5,738 nt of DNA from Tardiphaga sp. (GTDB lineage Bacteria; Pseudomonadota; Alphaproteobacteria; Rhizobiales; Xanthobacteraceae). Positions 1 to 5,343 of the stretch are shown here, in pieces. The position numbers and the translations under genes were made by a program. The notes under the pieces were generated by a model. That model saw only the letters and a program-made list of their open reading frames with translations, did no database searches and was not told where the DNA came from. The stretch lies in assembly GCA_028290765.1 (NCBI GenBank), contig JAQGJF010000158.1:1-5738 (forward strand). Direction: 5' to 3'. The first letter of the stretch is position 1, and each line of letters opens with the position of its first letter.

Positions 1-671
1 ATCGCCGCGTAGTCCTGGATCAGCGCCAGCACGTTTTGCAGCACCGGCACCATGCGGGTCTTGTTGCCCTTGCCGTTGACGATCAGCGTGTCGCCGGCGC
101 CCGGCGCCGGTACGTCGCGGCGTTTCAGCCCGAGCGCTTCGGAGATGCGCAGGCCGGAGCCGTACAACAGCGCCATCACGGCGGCATCGCGCGCCCAGAT
201 CCATGGGTCGCGATTTTCACCGGCGCGCTCGTCGGCATCGACGAGGCGTTTGGCGGATGCCATCTGGATCGGTTTCGGCAGGCTCTTGCCGATCTTCGGC
301 GCCCGGATCGCCGATAGCGCGCCGACCCGGCCCTTGCCTTCGCGTTCGAGAAACCGCCCGAACGAGCGCAATCCCGCCAGCGCCCGCGCCAGGGAGCGTC
401 CGCCGATCTCGTCGGCGCGCCGCGCCGCCATGAAGGCCCTGATATCGCTGGCCTCGAGCGCGGCAAAACGCGGCAGCGTCACCAGCGCGCCCCAATGCTC
501 GCACAGAAACGCCAGGCATTGCCGGACGTCGCGGGCATAGGCCTCCAGCGTCTTCGGCGACAGCCGCCGTTCGGCGCGCAGATGCGACAGCCAGCGCGTC
601 ATCTGAAGCGAGATGTCGCCGTCGGCGCAGGCGAGTTCGATCGGAGGCGGTGCGGGGACAGGGTTGGCCAT
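1..671 (-). CDS. xerC: Tyrosine recombinase XerC, N-terminal 223 residues (3' end outside window)
   Basis: Site-specific recombinase of the lambda-integrase family. With XerD it resolves chromosome dimers at dif during division. The minus-strand frame is open from ATG at 671-669 to the window edge (223 codons plus two bases; the family is about 300 to 330 aa). A proline-rich N-terminus is followed by the SAM-like core-binding domain at about residues 20-115 (SLQMTRWLSHLRAERRLSPK, then TLEAYARDV). The catalytic domain starts near 135. Visible catalytic parts are the first Arg in GSGLRISEAL (R175) and the beta-hairpin Lys in VNGKGNKTR (probably K201). The HxxR motif, the later His/Trp and the Tyr nucleophile lie off the window, so intactness cannot be judged. 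The start fits the usual XerC N-terminus, but no good Shine-Dalgarno is seen. It is divergent from priA. XerD or another integrase paralogue is possible but less likely. Confidence 0.93.
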   Translation of the reverse strand, partial: MANPVPAPPPIELACADGDISLQMTRWLSHLRAERRLSPKTLEAYARDVRQCLAFLCEHWGALVTLPRFAALEASDIRAFMAARRADEIGGRSLARALAGLRSFGRFLEREGKGRVGALSAIRAPKIGKSLPKPIQMASAKRLVDADERAGENRDPWIWARDAAVMALLYGSGLRISEALGLKRRDVPAPGAGDTLIVNGKGNKTRMVPVLQNVLALIQDYAA

Positions 672-827
672 ACGGGTGCTCGGGGCGCGACGCGTGAACG
701 ACCTACATTATCACACCCGGCTGGTTACCCCTTCATGAACCGGCGCGATGAACGTATTGGCGCCACTGGCCCCGGCCGGCGCCGGACCTTAAGTTAGCCC
801 TCCTGTCATCTCCGGCCTGATTCCCTG
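672..827. promoter_or_regulatory. Divergent xerC/priA intergenic region with candidate xerC promoter
   Basis: These 156 bases separate two divergently transcribed genes and must carry or adjoin both promoters. On the minus strand, GATAAT at 712-707 preceded by TG and one base resembles an extended -10. ATGAAG at 736-731, with an 18-base spacer, is a weak -35. Together they would drive xerC with a leader of about 30 bases. No comparable promoter is clear for priA, and its start lacks an evident Shine-Dalgarno. A GATTC at 819-823 is a GANTC (CcrM methylation) site five bases from the priA start. Assignment rests on motif resemblance only. Confidence 0.35.
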
Positions 828-3044
828 ATGGACCACTCCGCCCGCGCCAGTCTCTTTCCAGCCTCGGTTTCGTCGCCGCGAATCGTCGACGTGCTGGTGC
901 CGGTTGCGCTCAACCAGGCCTATTCCTATCGGGCGCCCCGCGGCATGGACTTGCAGCCGGGCGACATCGTGAGCGTGCCGCTGGGACCGCGCAAGGTCAT
1001 CGGCGTGGTGTGGGCCGAAAACGCCAATCCAGATCCGCGCCTGCATAACCGTCTCAAGGAGGTCGGCGAGAAACTCGACGTCCCGCCGCTGCGGGAAGAG
1101 CTGCGCAGCCTGGTCGACTGGGTCGCCAATTATACGCTGTCGTCGCGCGGCATGGTAATGCGGATGACGCTGCGGATGGGCGAGCATCTCGGCCCCGAGC
1201 GGATGCGGATGGGTGTGCGGCTGGTCGGCGAAGTGCCCAAACGCATGACCTCGGCGCGGCAGCGGCTGGTCGAGATCCTGTCCGACGGGCTGTTGCACGG
1301 CAAATCCGAAGCCGCCAAGGAAGCCGGTGTCAGCGCCGGCGTGATCGACGGGCTGGTCGACGAAGGCACGCTGGCGGTGGAAGTCATGCCGCGCGCGCTG
1401 GCGCCGCCCGAACCCGATCCGTCCTTCGCCGAGCCGGACTTCTCACCCGACCAGCGCATCGCCGCCGATGCGATGCAGGCACTGGCGGCGAAGGGCGAGT
1501 TTCACGTCGCCTTGCTCGATGGCGTCACCGGTTCGGGAAAAACCGAAGTCTATTTCGAAGCCGTCGCCGAAACCTTGCGGCGCGGCCGGCAAACCTTGAT
1601 CCTGATGCCGGAGATCGCGCTGACCGGACAGTTCCTCGACCGCTTTGCCGCGCGCTTCGGGGTCCGGCCGCTGGAGTGGCATTCCGAGCTGACGCCGCGT
1701 ACCCGGGCGCGCAATTGGGCGGCGATCGCGGCCGGCGAAGCCAAGGTGGTGGTCGGGGCGCGCTCGGCGCTGTTTCTGCCCTACGGCAATCTGGGCCTGA
1801 TGATCGTCGATGAAGAGCACGACCAGGCCTACAAGCAGGACGAAGGTGCGCATTACCACGCCCGCGACATGGCGGTGGTGCGCGCGCATATCGCCAAAAT
1901 TCCGATCGTGCTGGCGTCGGCGACGCCGTCGGTCGAAACCGAGGTCAATGCCCGCAAGGGCCGCTACCAGCGCGTGCCGCTGCCGTCGCGGTTCGGCGGC
2001 CAGCATATGCCGCATATCGAGGCGATCGATCTGCGCCGCGAAGGGCCGATGCGCGGCCGGTTCATTTCGCCGCGGCTGGCCGAGCAGATCGGCATCGCCA
2101 TCGAACGGCGCGAACAGGCGCTGCTGTTTCTCAATCGGCGCGGCTATGCGCCGCTGACCCTGTGCCGGGCCTGCGGCCATCGCTTCGGCTGCACGATCTG
2201 CGACGCCTGGCTGGTGGATCATCGCTTCCGTCAGCGGCTGGTCTGCCATCATTGCGGCTTCTCGATGCCGCGCCCGCACAGCTGTCCGCATTGTTCCGCG
2301 GAACAATCGCTGGTCGCGGTCGGCCCCGGCGTCGAGCGGCTGCAGGAGGAGGCGGCGGGCCTGTTTCCCGAGGCCCGCACCATGGTGCTGTCGAGCGATC
2401 TGATCACGTCGATCGAGGCGATGCGCGCAGAGCTGACCGAAATCGCCGAGGGGCGGGTCGACATCATCATCGGCACCCAATTGGTGGCAAAGGGGCATAA
2501 TTTTCCGCGGCTCAATCTGGTTGGCGTGATCGATGCGGATTTGGGCCTCGGCAACGGCGATCCGCGCGCCGCCGAGCGCACCTTTCAGCAGCTCAACCAG
2601 GTGATCGGACGCGCCGGGCGCGAACAGGGCCGCGGCGTCGGATATCTGCAGACCCATCAGCCCGAGCACCCGGTGATGAAGGCGCTGATCGCCTGCGACC
2701 GCGAAGCGTTTTACGCCAGCGAGATCGAGGGGCGCGAACGTTCGGGTTATCCGCCGTTCGGGCGGCTGGCGAGCCTGATTATTTCCGCGGGCGACCGCCC
2801 AACGGCGGAGGGCTATGCGCGCAAATTGGCGGCAATCGCGCCGATCGACGAGCGGATCAAGGTGCTGGGACCGGCGGAAGCGCCGCTCGCGGTGATCAAG
2901 GGCCGCTATCGGTTCCGGCTGCTGGTCAAATCGGCACGCGGCGTCGATCTGTCGAGCTATCTGCGCGAATGGCTCGCGGCCGGTCCGAAAACCACCGGTA
3001 ACCTCAAGCTGGAAGTCGATGTCGACCCGCAAAGCTTTTTGTAA
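828..3044 (+). CDS. priA: Primosomal protein N' (PriA replication-restart DNA helicase)
   Basis: Superfamily 2, 3'-to-5' helicase that recognises stalled or repaired forks and starts primosome reloading, leading to DnaB. It has 738 aa, the normal family length. After a short variable N-terminus, the 3' DNA-binding domain begins at VDVLVPVALNQAYSYRAP (about 20-37). Walker A is GVTGSGKT (232-239, Lys238) and Walker B is DEEH (328-331). The zinc-binding insert has eight cysteines in four CxxC pairs: C446/C449, C455/C458, C473/C476 and C486/C489. C-terminal helicase motifs are GTQLVAKGHNFP (549-560) and the arginine-finger motif GRAGR (594-598). All key residues are present, so it should be active. 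ATG at 828 is the first start in the open frame. No strong Shine-Dalgarno precedes it, so a start a few codons downstream cannot be ruled out. No terminator is obvious directly after the stop. Confidence 0.98.
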   Translation: MDHSARASLFPASVSSPRIVDVLVPVALNQAYSYRAPRGMDLQPGDIVSVPLGPRKVIGVVWAENANPDPRLHNRLKEVGEKLDVPPLREELRSLVDWVANYTLSSRGMVMRMTLRMGEHLGPERMRMGVRLVGEVPKRMTSARQRLVEILSDGLLHGKSEAAKEAGVSAGVIDGLVDEGTLAVEVMPRALAPPEPDPSFAEPDFSPDQRIAADAMQALAAKGEFHVALLDGVTGSGKTEVYFEAVAETLRRGRQTLILMPEIALTGQFLDRFAARFGVRPLEWHSELTPRTRARNWAAIAAGEAKVVVGARSALFLPYGNLGLMIVDEEHDQAYKQDEGAHYHARDMAVVRAHIAKIPIVLASATPSVETEVNARKGRYQRVPLPSRFGGQHMPHIEAIDLRREGPMRGRFISPRLAEQIGIAIERREQALLFLNRRGYAPLTLCRACGHRFGCTICDAWLVDHRFRQRLVCHHCGFSMPRPHSCPHCSAEQSLVAVGPGVERLQEEAAGLFPEARTMVLSSDLITSIEAMRAELTEIAEGRVDIIIGTQLVAKGHNFPRLNLVGVIDADLGLGNGDPRAAERTFQQLNQVIGRAGREQGRGVGYLQTHQPEHPVMKALIACDREAFYASEIEGRERSGYPPFGRLASLIISAGDRPTAEGYARKLAAIAPIDERIKVLGPAEAPLAVIKGRYRFRLLVKSARGVDLSSYLREWLAAGPKTTGNLKLEVDVDPQSFL

Positions 3045-3106
3045 CAGGGGAGGCCGATGTTCCGTCGACTACAGTAGGTCCGTGGTTTTCAGGACGCGGC
3101 GGCGCA

Positions 3107-3196
3107 TCAGAAAAGCTTCGGAAGGACAAACGGTATCTTGTCGGCGAATGCCTTATATTCGCATGATGGGACATAGCTGTAGCTGGACCCGAACAT
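3107..3196 (-). CDS. Possible 29-residue small ORF or gene-end remnant, divergent from mntA
   Basis: A minus-strand ATG (3196-3194) opens a 29-codon frame ending in TGA at 3109-3107. The product begins MFGSSYSYVPSCEYKAFAD and ends KIPFVLPKLF. Unlike shadow frames here it is not arginine-rich and has a protein-like mix of aromatic, Lys and hydrophobic residues. A purine-rich GGGAGG lies 11 bases upstream of the ATG on the same strand, inside mntA. The start overlaps the mntA start codon by two bases on the opposite strand. I recognise no family. It could be a small protein, the 3' remnant of a gene cut when the mntA/hepT module inserted, or chance. No sequence homology could be tested. Confidence 0.22.
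   Translation of the reverse strand: MFGSSYSYVPSCEYKAFADKIPFVLPKLF
3144..3162. promoter_or_regulatory. Inverted repeat over a -10-like TATATT upstream of mntA (candidate operator)
   Basis: GCGAAT (3144-3149) is repeated inverted as ATTCGC (3157-3162), separated by seven bases. The right arm overlaps TATATT (3154-3159), a reasonable -10 element 35 bases before the mntA start. No well-spaced -35 is visible: TTGTCG at 3138-3143 is only ten bases upstream. A dyad overlapping the promoter is the usual layout for autorepressed toxin-antitoxin operons. Whether a factor binds here is inference. Confidence 0.3.
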
Positions 3197-3488
3197 GAAG
3201 CCGTCGGCCTCCCTCGAGAAGCATCGCGATCAGGTCCGCGAGGTCCTGAAACGCTTTCGCATGGAGAATCCGCGGATTTTCGGCTCGACGGCCCGCGGCG
3301 AAGATACCGACCAGAGTGACCTCGACATTCTTGTCGATGTGCCGCCGGGCACCTCTTTATACGATCTCGCTGGTGTTGAGATCGAGCTTGAGGCCGTATT
3401 GGGGTGCAAGGTCGAGGTTTTGACCAAGGGCTTTCTGGCTCCTGATGTCGCGGAACGGGCCGAAGCAGATCTCGTACCCATCTCATGA
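3195..3488 (+). CDS. mntA: MntA-type minimal nucleotidyltransferase (antitoxin of a HEPN/MNT pair)
   Basis: A 97-residue DNA polymerase beta-like minimal nucleotidyltransferase. Studied relatives transfer AMP from ATP onto a tyrosine of the HepT toxin and so neutralise it. The hallmark GS-x10-DxD motif is exact: G30-S31, then ten residues, then D42-L43-D44, within FGSTARGEDTDQSDLDILVD. The third acidic metal ligand is probably E74 in KVEVLTK. The N-terminal helix, central sheet and C-terminal LAPDVAERAEADLVPIS fit the family at normal length, so it looks functional. ATG at 3195 gives the expected N-terminus; the Shine-Dalgarno is weak. Its TGA overlaps the hepT ATG (ATGA), implying translational coupling. 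Third-position GC bias looks looser than in priA, consistent with an acquired module. The gene symbol follows the type, not a verified orthologue. Confidence 0.9.
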   Translation: MKPSASLEKHRDQVREVLKRFRMENPRIFGSTARGEDTDQSDLDILVDVPPGTSLYDLAGVEIELEAVLGCKVEVLTKGFLAPDVAERAEADLVPIS

Positions 3489-3885
3489 GCAAACGGTCTG
3501 TCGCCGATTGGTTGGGGGACATCATCTCCTGGGGCGAGCGGCTTGAAAGCCATATCGTCGGGATGACTTATGGCGACTTTATCAAGGACGCCAAAACACA
3601 GGACGCAGCTTCCAAGTGTGCTGAGTCGATCGCTTGGCCGCCAATGAACTAAGTAAGCTGGACCCCTCGCTCGAACGAGAATTTCCCAACCTCCAACTCG
3701 ATCGCGCCTATAAATCCCTCAACAAGCTCAGTCACGGCTACTATGCGGTCGAACAGGAGATCGTCTGGACCACTGTCACGGAGTCGATCCCGCGGACGGT
3801 GGCAGCTGCCAGGCAAGCCAAACTCAAACATGACGGGAACGATGGAGCGGAGCCTACGGCGGGCGATCGGTCTGAAGATCGTTGA
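3485..3885 (+). pseudogene. hepT: HepT-like HEPN toxin, frameshifted and lacking the catalytic Arg
   Basis: Partner of the upstream nucleotidyltransferase; HepT proteins (DUF86) are HEPN RNases. The first frame starts at ATG 3485, overlapping the mntA stop, reads MSKRSVADWLGDIISWGERL and later DAASKCAESI, then stops at 3650-3652 after 55 codons. The family sequence resumes in another frame from about 3634 (AANELSKLDPSLEREF) and runs to TGA 3883-3885. Against the usual SIGEAANEL-type join, one base is missing at about 3628-3637. The intact product would be about 130 aa, normal for HepT. The HEPN motif Rx4HxY should end the helix at 3718-3741, but the sequence reads L-N-K-L-S-H-G-Y: His and the AMP-acceptor Tyr remain, and the Arg codon is CTC (Leu). 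The toxin therefore looks doubly inactivated. A sequencing error could explain the frameshift but is unlikely to explain both. No classic -1 slippery heptamer is seen at the join. Confidence 0.85.
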
Positions 3886-3925
3886 TATCGCGCTGACGAA
3901 AAAGCCAGCCGTAACTGATCGCAAA

Positions 3926-3970
3926 AAAGGCCCGCCATCGTTTCCGATGGCAGGCCTTTCTTTCTTTTTC
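3926..3970. terminator. Strong intrinsic terminator between hepT and rlpA, probably bidirectional
   Basis: A 15-position stem pairs 3926-3940 (AAAGGCC, one C, GCCATCG) with 3945-3959 (CGATGGC, one A, GGCCTTT). The loop is TTTC and there is a single internal C/A mismatch (3933 against 3952). On the plus strand a T-rich run (3957-3969) follows. On the minus strand the run of six A's at 3923-3928 reads as six T's after the stem. It lies between the convergent ends of the hepT remnant and rlpA and can serve both. Confidence 0.92.
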
Positions 3971-4054
3971 GGCTTGCGGGAAGCCCGCCGGCCGTACTGA
4001 ACGCCACTCTTACTGATCTCGATCGATCAATGCGCCGTCAGAAGCCTGCAGAGG

Positions 4055-4552
4055 TCAGATAACCTCGGCGACCACCCGGCCGAGGCCGCCCAGGCCGATG
4101 GCGCGGGCCGCGCCGGTCGACAGGTCGAGCACGCGGCCGCGGATGAACGGGCCACGGTCGTTGATGGTGACGACCACGCTGCGGTCGCCATGGGTCACTC
4201 GGAGCTTGGTGCCGAATGGCAGGCTGCGATGAGCGGCGGTCATGGCGTTCTGGTTGAAGCGCTGGCCGGAAGCGGTACGGCTGCCGGATTCATTGCCGTA
4301 ATGCGACGCGACGCCCGAGAAGCTGCGTCCGGAACCCGAGCTCGGGGCAATCGACGCATTGGCGTCGCGCCAGGTCGGCGTGCTCGGGGCGGTGCTGGCG
4401 TGATGGTGGTGGTGATGATGGCGATGGTGGTGCCTGGATTTGGCGGACGCTTCGGTAGCGGTGCCCCCGAGAAGAAGTGTTGCGGCGATCATGGCGACCG
4501 CCGTACGCGGCCGGGTAAGAGTTCCCGACATCGACTTTTTGTTTTGCAGCAT
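4055..4552 (-). CDS. rlpA: Secreted RlpA-like double-psi beta-barrel protein with polyhistidine segment
   Basis: RlpA-family protein; characterised members act on septal peptidoglycan, and some are lytic transglycosylases. The chosen start at 4552 gives 165 aa. It has a Shine-Dalgarno and places a signal peptide at residues 1-37: NKK, then hydrophobic [13 protein letters not shown], with likely cleavage after EASA. There is no lipobox Cys, so the product should be soluble in the periplasm rather than a lipoprotein. Residues 41-51 are ten His and one Arg. The double-psi beta-barrel domain spans about 79-165: [36 protein letters not shown], then [15 protein letters not shown]. His108 and Asp132 of the usual conserved set are present. 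Positions often acidic after TASG are Gln97 and Asn100, so lytic activity is uncertain. There is no SPOR domain, unlike E. coli RlpA. An upstream in-frame TTG at 4696 would bury the signal peptide and is rejected. Confidence 0.9.
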   Translation of the reverse strand: MLQNKKSMSGTLTRPRTAVAMIAATLLLGGTATEASAKSRHHHRHHHHHHHASTAPSTPTWRDANASIAPSSGSGRSFSGVASHYGNESGSRTASGQRFNQNAMTAAHRSLPFGTKLRVTHGDRSVVVTINDRGPFIRGRVLDLSTGAARAIGLGGLGRVVAEVI

Positions 4553-4561
4553 ATGTAGTAG

Positions 4562-4567
4562 TCCCTC
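4562..4567 (-). promoter_or_regulatory. Shine-Dalgarno site deciding the rlpA start
   Basis: On the minus strand GAGGGA ends nine bases before the ATG at 4552-4550. It is the best ribosome-binding match near any candidate start of this frame. It supports the 165-residue product, with its N-terminal signal peptide, over the longer TTG-started frame. Confidence 0.75.
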
Positions 4568-4576
4568 AGATAAGTA

Positions 4577-4594
4577 TTGCCACATGTGTGGCAA
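4577..4594. promoter_or_regulatory. 18-bp palindrome upstream of rlpA (operator or leader hairpin)
   Basis: TTGCCACA (4577-4584) is followed by TG and then TGTGGCAA (4587-4594), two perfect 8-base inverted arms. It sits nine bases upstream of the rlpA Shine-Dalgarno on the transcribed side. It may be a dimeric repressor or activator site. In RNA it could form a 7-bp hairpin with a four-base loop beside the ribosome-binding site. No known regulator consensus is matched with confidence. Confidence 0.5.
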
Positions 4595-4684
4595 GTGGAC
4601 CCCCGTCCCAATGTCGCCGACGAACCGTTGCCCGCGTAATGAGGCAGAAGATGGGCGCGTAAATCGTTCCGTGATGGCTGAAAC

Positions 4685-4699
4685 TTCTTGTGACAAGAA
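4685..4699. promoter_or_regulatory. 15-bp perfect inverted repeat upstream of rlpA
   Basis: TTCTTGT (4685-4691), one G, then ACAAGAA (4693-4699) are perfect 7-base arms. It lies between the CtrA-type box and the rlpA start, where a CtrA-dependent promoter would place its -10 or transcription start. The compact odd-length dyad resembles a repressor operator. Function is inferred from position only. Confidence 0.4.
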
Positions 4700-4722
4700 A
4701 ACGAAGTGGCAATTCTGGTGCG

Positions 4723-4738
4723 TTAACCAATTATTAAC
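4723..4738. promoter_or_regulatory. CtrA binding box (TTAA-N7-TTAA) upstream of rlpA
   Basis: TTAA (4723-4726), seven bases (CCAATTA), TTAA (4734-4737) and a trailing C match the alphaproteobacterial CtrA cell-cycle regulator consensus TTAA-N7-TTAA. The CC after the first half fits the extended TTAACC form. The box lies about 170 bases upstream of the rlpA start, the only gene reading away from it nearby; atpH starts some 600 bases on the other side. It opens an AT-rich island at 4723-4772 (9 G/C in 50 bases), in contrast to the GC-rich surroundings. Such an island suits a promoter. No clear -10 element was found at the usual spacing. Confidence 0.6.
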
Positions 4739-4775
4739 TACATATATACATACTATTACTTAATATTACTGTAGT

Positions 4776-5343
4776 TCCAAGTCATGCTGCTGCATGGCCA
4801 GCATTCGCCAAGTAACGCGCGCGAGAATGACCCGTGAAATCTCGTGTGAATGCCGGGCGCCGGCGCCCGCCCGGCCGTCTCTCGGCCTCCCTGCATCTGA
4901 ATGAGACGGCTCCGGTCAACGGCGAGCGTCCGCCGATCGGCGGGCTGCGCCTGCCATGTTTCGCAGGCGCCGCGGCTTCGCAGGCGACAACCGCGGTCGG
5001 TGCTCATTTCATCTCGGGCGGTACCAGCTTCGCGCTCGGCCGAAATCGATCTCGCGGCCGCCAAGGTCGTGCCCCGGACCGCGCCGAGCGCCGCGCCGAT
5101 CTCCGTGCTGGCTGATCCGGTCGGCCTGTCAGAATCGCGTGCGACAAGGCACCGCCATCAGCCGCCGTCATGTTGCACCTGCGCGCGCGCTATGTTAGCA
5201 AAGCCGCGATTTTGGGGGTGCCGGTACCCATCGTGCCGGCCAGAAATCGAAGTCCCACTTGAATTCCAAGGGCTTGGATCGCTAGGCGCCGCACGTGGCG
5301 ACGGTTTTTCCCTTGCGAATTTGACAGCTTGAAGAGCGCATTT
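4776..5343. other. Long stretch without a supported gene, ahead of the atp operon
   Basis: About 570 GC-rich bases between the rlpA control region and atpH. Open frames occur (for example GTG at 4834 to 5115, and 4901 to 5332), but they are Arg/Pro/Ala-rich, lack ribosome-binding sites and show no recognisable domain. Visible structure includes the palindrome at 4854-4869, a CATGC/GCATG dyad at 4783-4796, an alternating (GC)5 run at 5181-5190, and GCTA-TGT-TAGC at 5189-5199 containing a -10-like TATGTT. A heptamer GTGCCGG is repeated directly at 5218-5224 and 5234-5240. The atp operon promoter and leader should lie in the right part, but I cannot place the promoter with confidence. Confidence 0.5.
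4854..4869. repeat. 16-bp perfect GC palindrome
   Basis: The 16 bases from CGGGCGCC to GGCGCCCG read the same on both strands. The site lies in the non-coding stretch before atpH. All-GC palindromes are not rare in such genomes. No T-run follows, so it is not an obvious terminator. Confidence 0.5.

Noticed and set aside
52..540. Plus-strand frame of 162 codons over the left edge
   Set aside because: Antisense to xerC, whose minus frame carries recombinase motifs through the same bases.
1443..3032. Long open frame of 529 codons on the minus strand opposite priA
   Set aside because: Shadow of the priA coding bias; Arg/Ala/Gln/His-rich with no domain, while the plus frame has all PriA motifs.
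3628..3652. Programmed ribosomal frameshift in hepT
   Set aside because: No X-XXY-YYZ slippery heptamer at the join, and the catalytic Arg is lost as well, so mutation is simpler.
3634..3885. Independent small gene starting at TTG 3634
   Set aside because: Its sequence is the C-terminal half of HepT and continues the upstream frame; no separate start signal.
4553..4696. N-terminal extension of rlpA from a TTG at 4696
   Set aside because: It would bury a clear signal peptide; the internal ATG at 4552 has a good Shine-Dalgarno.
4834..5115. GTG-started 93-codon plus-strand frame before atpH
   Set aside because: No ribosome-binding site, Arg/Pro-rich, no recognisable domain; typical of non-coding GC-rich DNA.
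5173..5196. Promoter TTGCAC with TATGTT for atpH
   Set aside because: The spacer is only 12 bases, too short for a housekeeping sigma factor promoter.
4901..5332. 143-codon plus-strand frame before atpH
   Set aside because: Overlaps the 4834 frame, low-complexity Arg/Ser/Ala composition, no domain; might be a remnant but nothing supports it.
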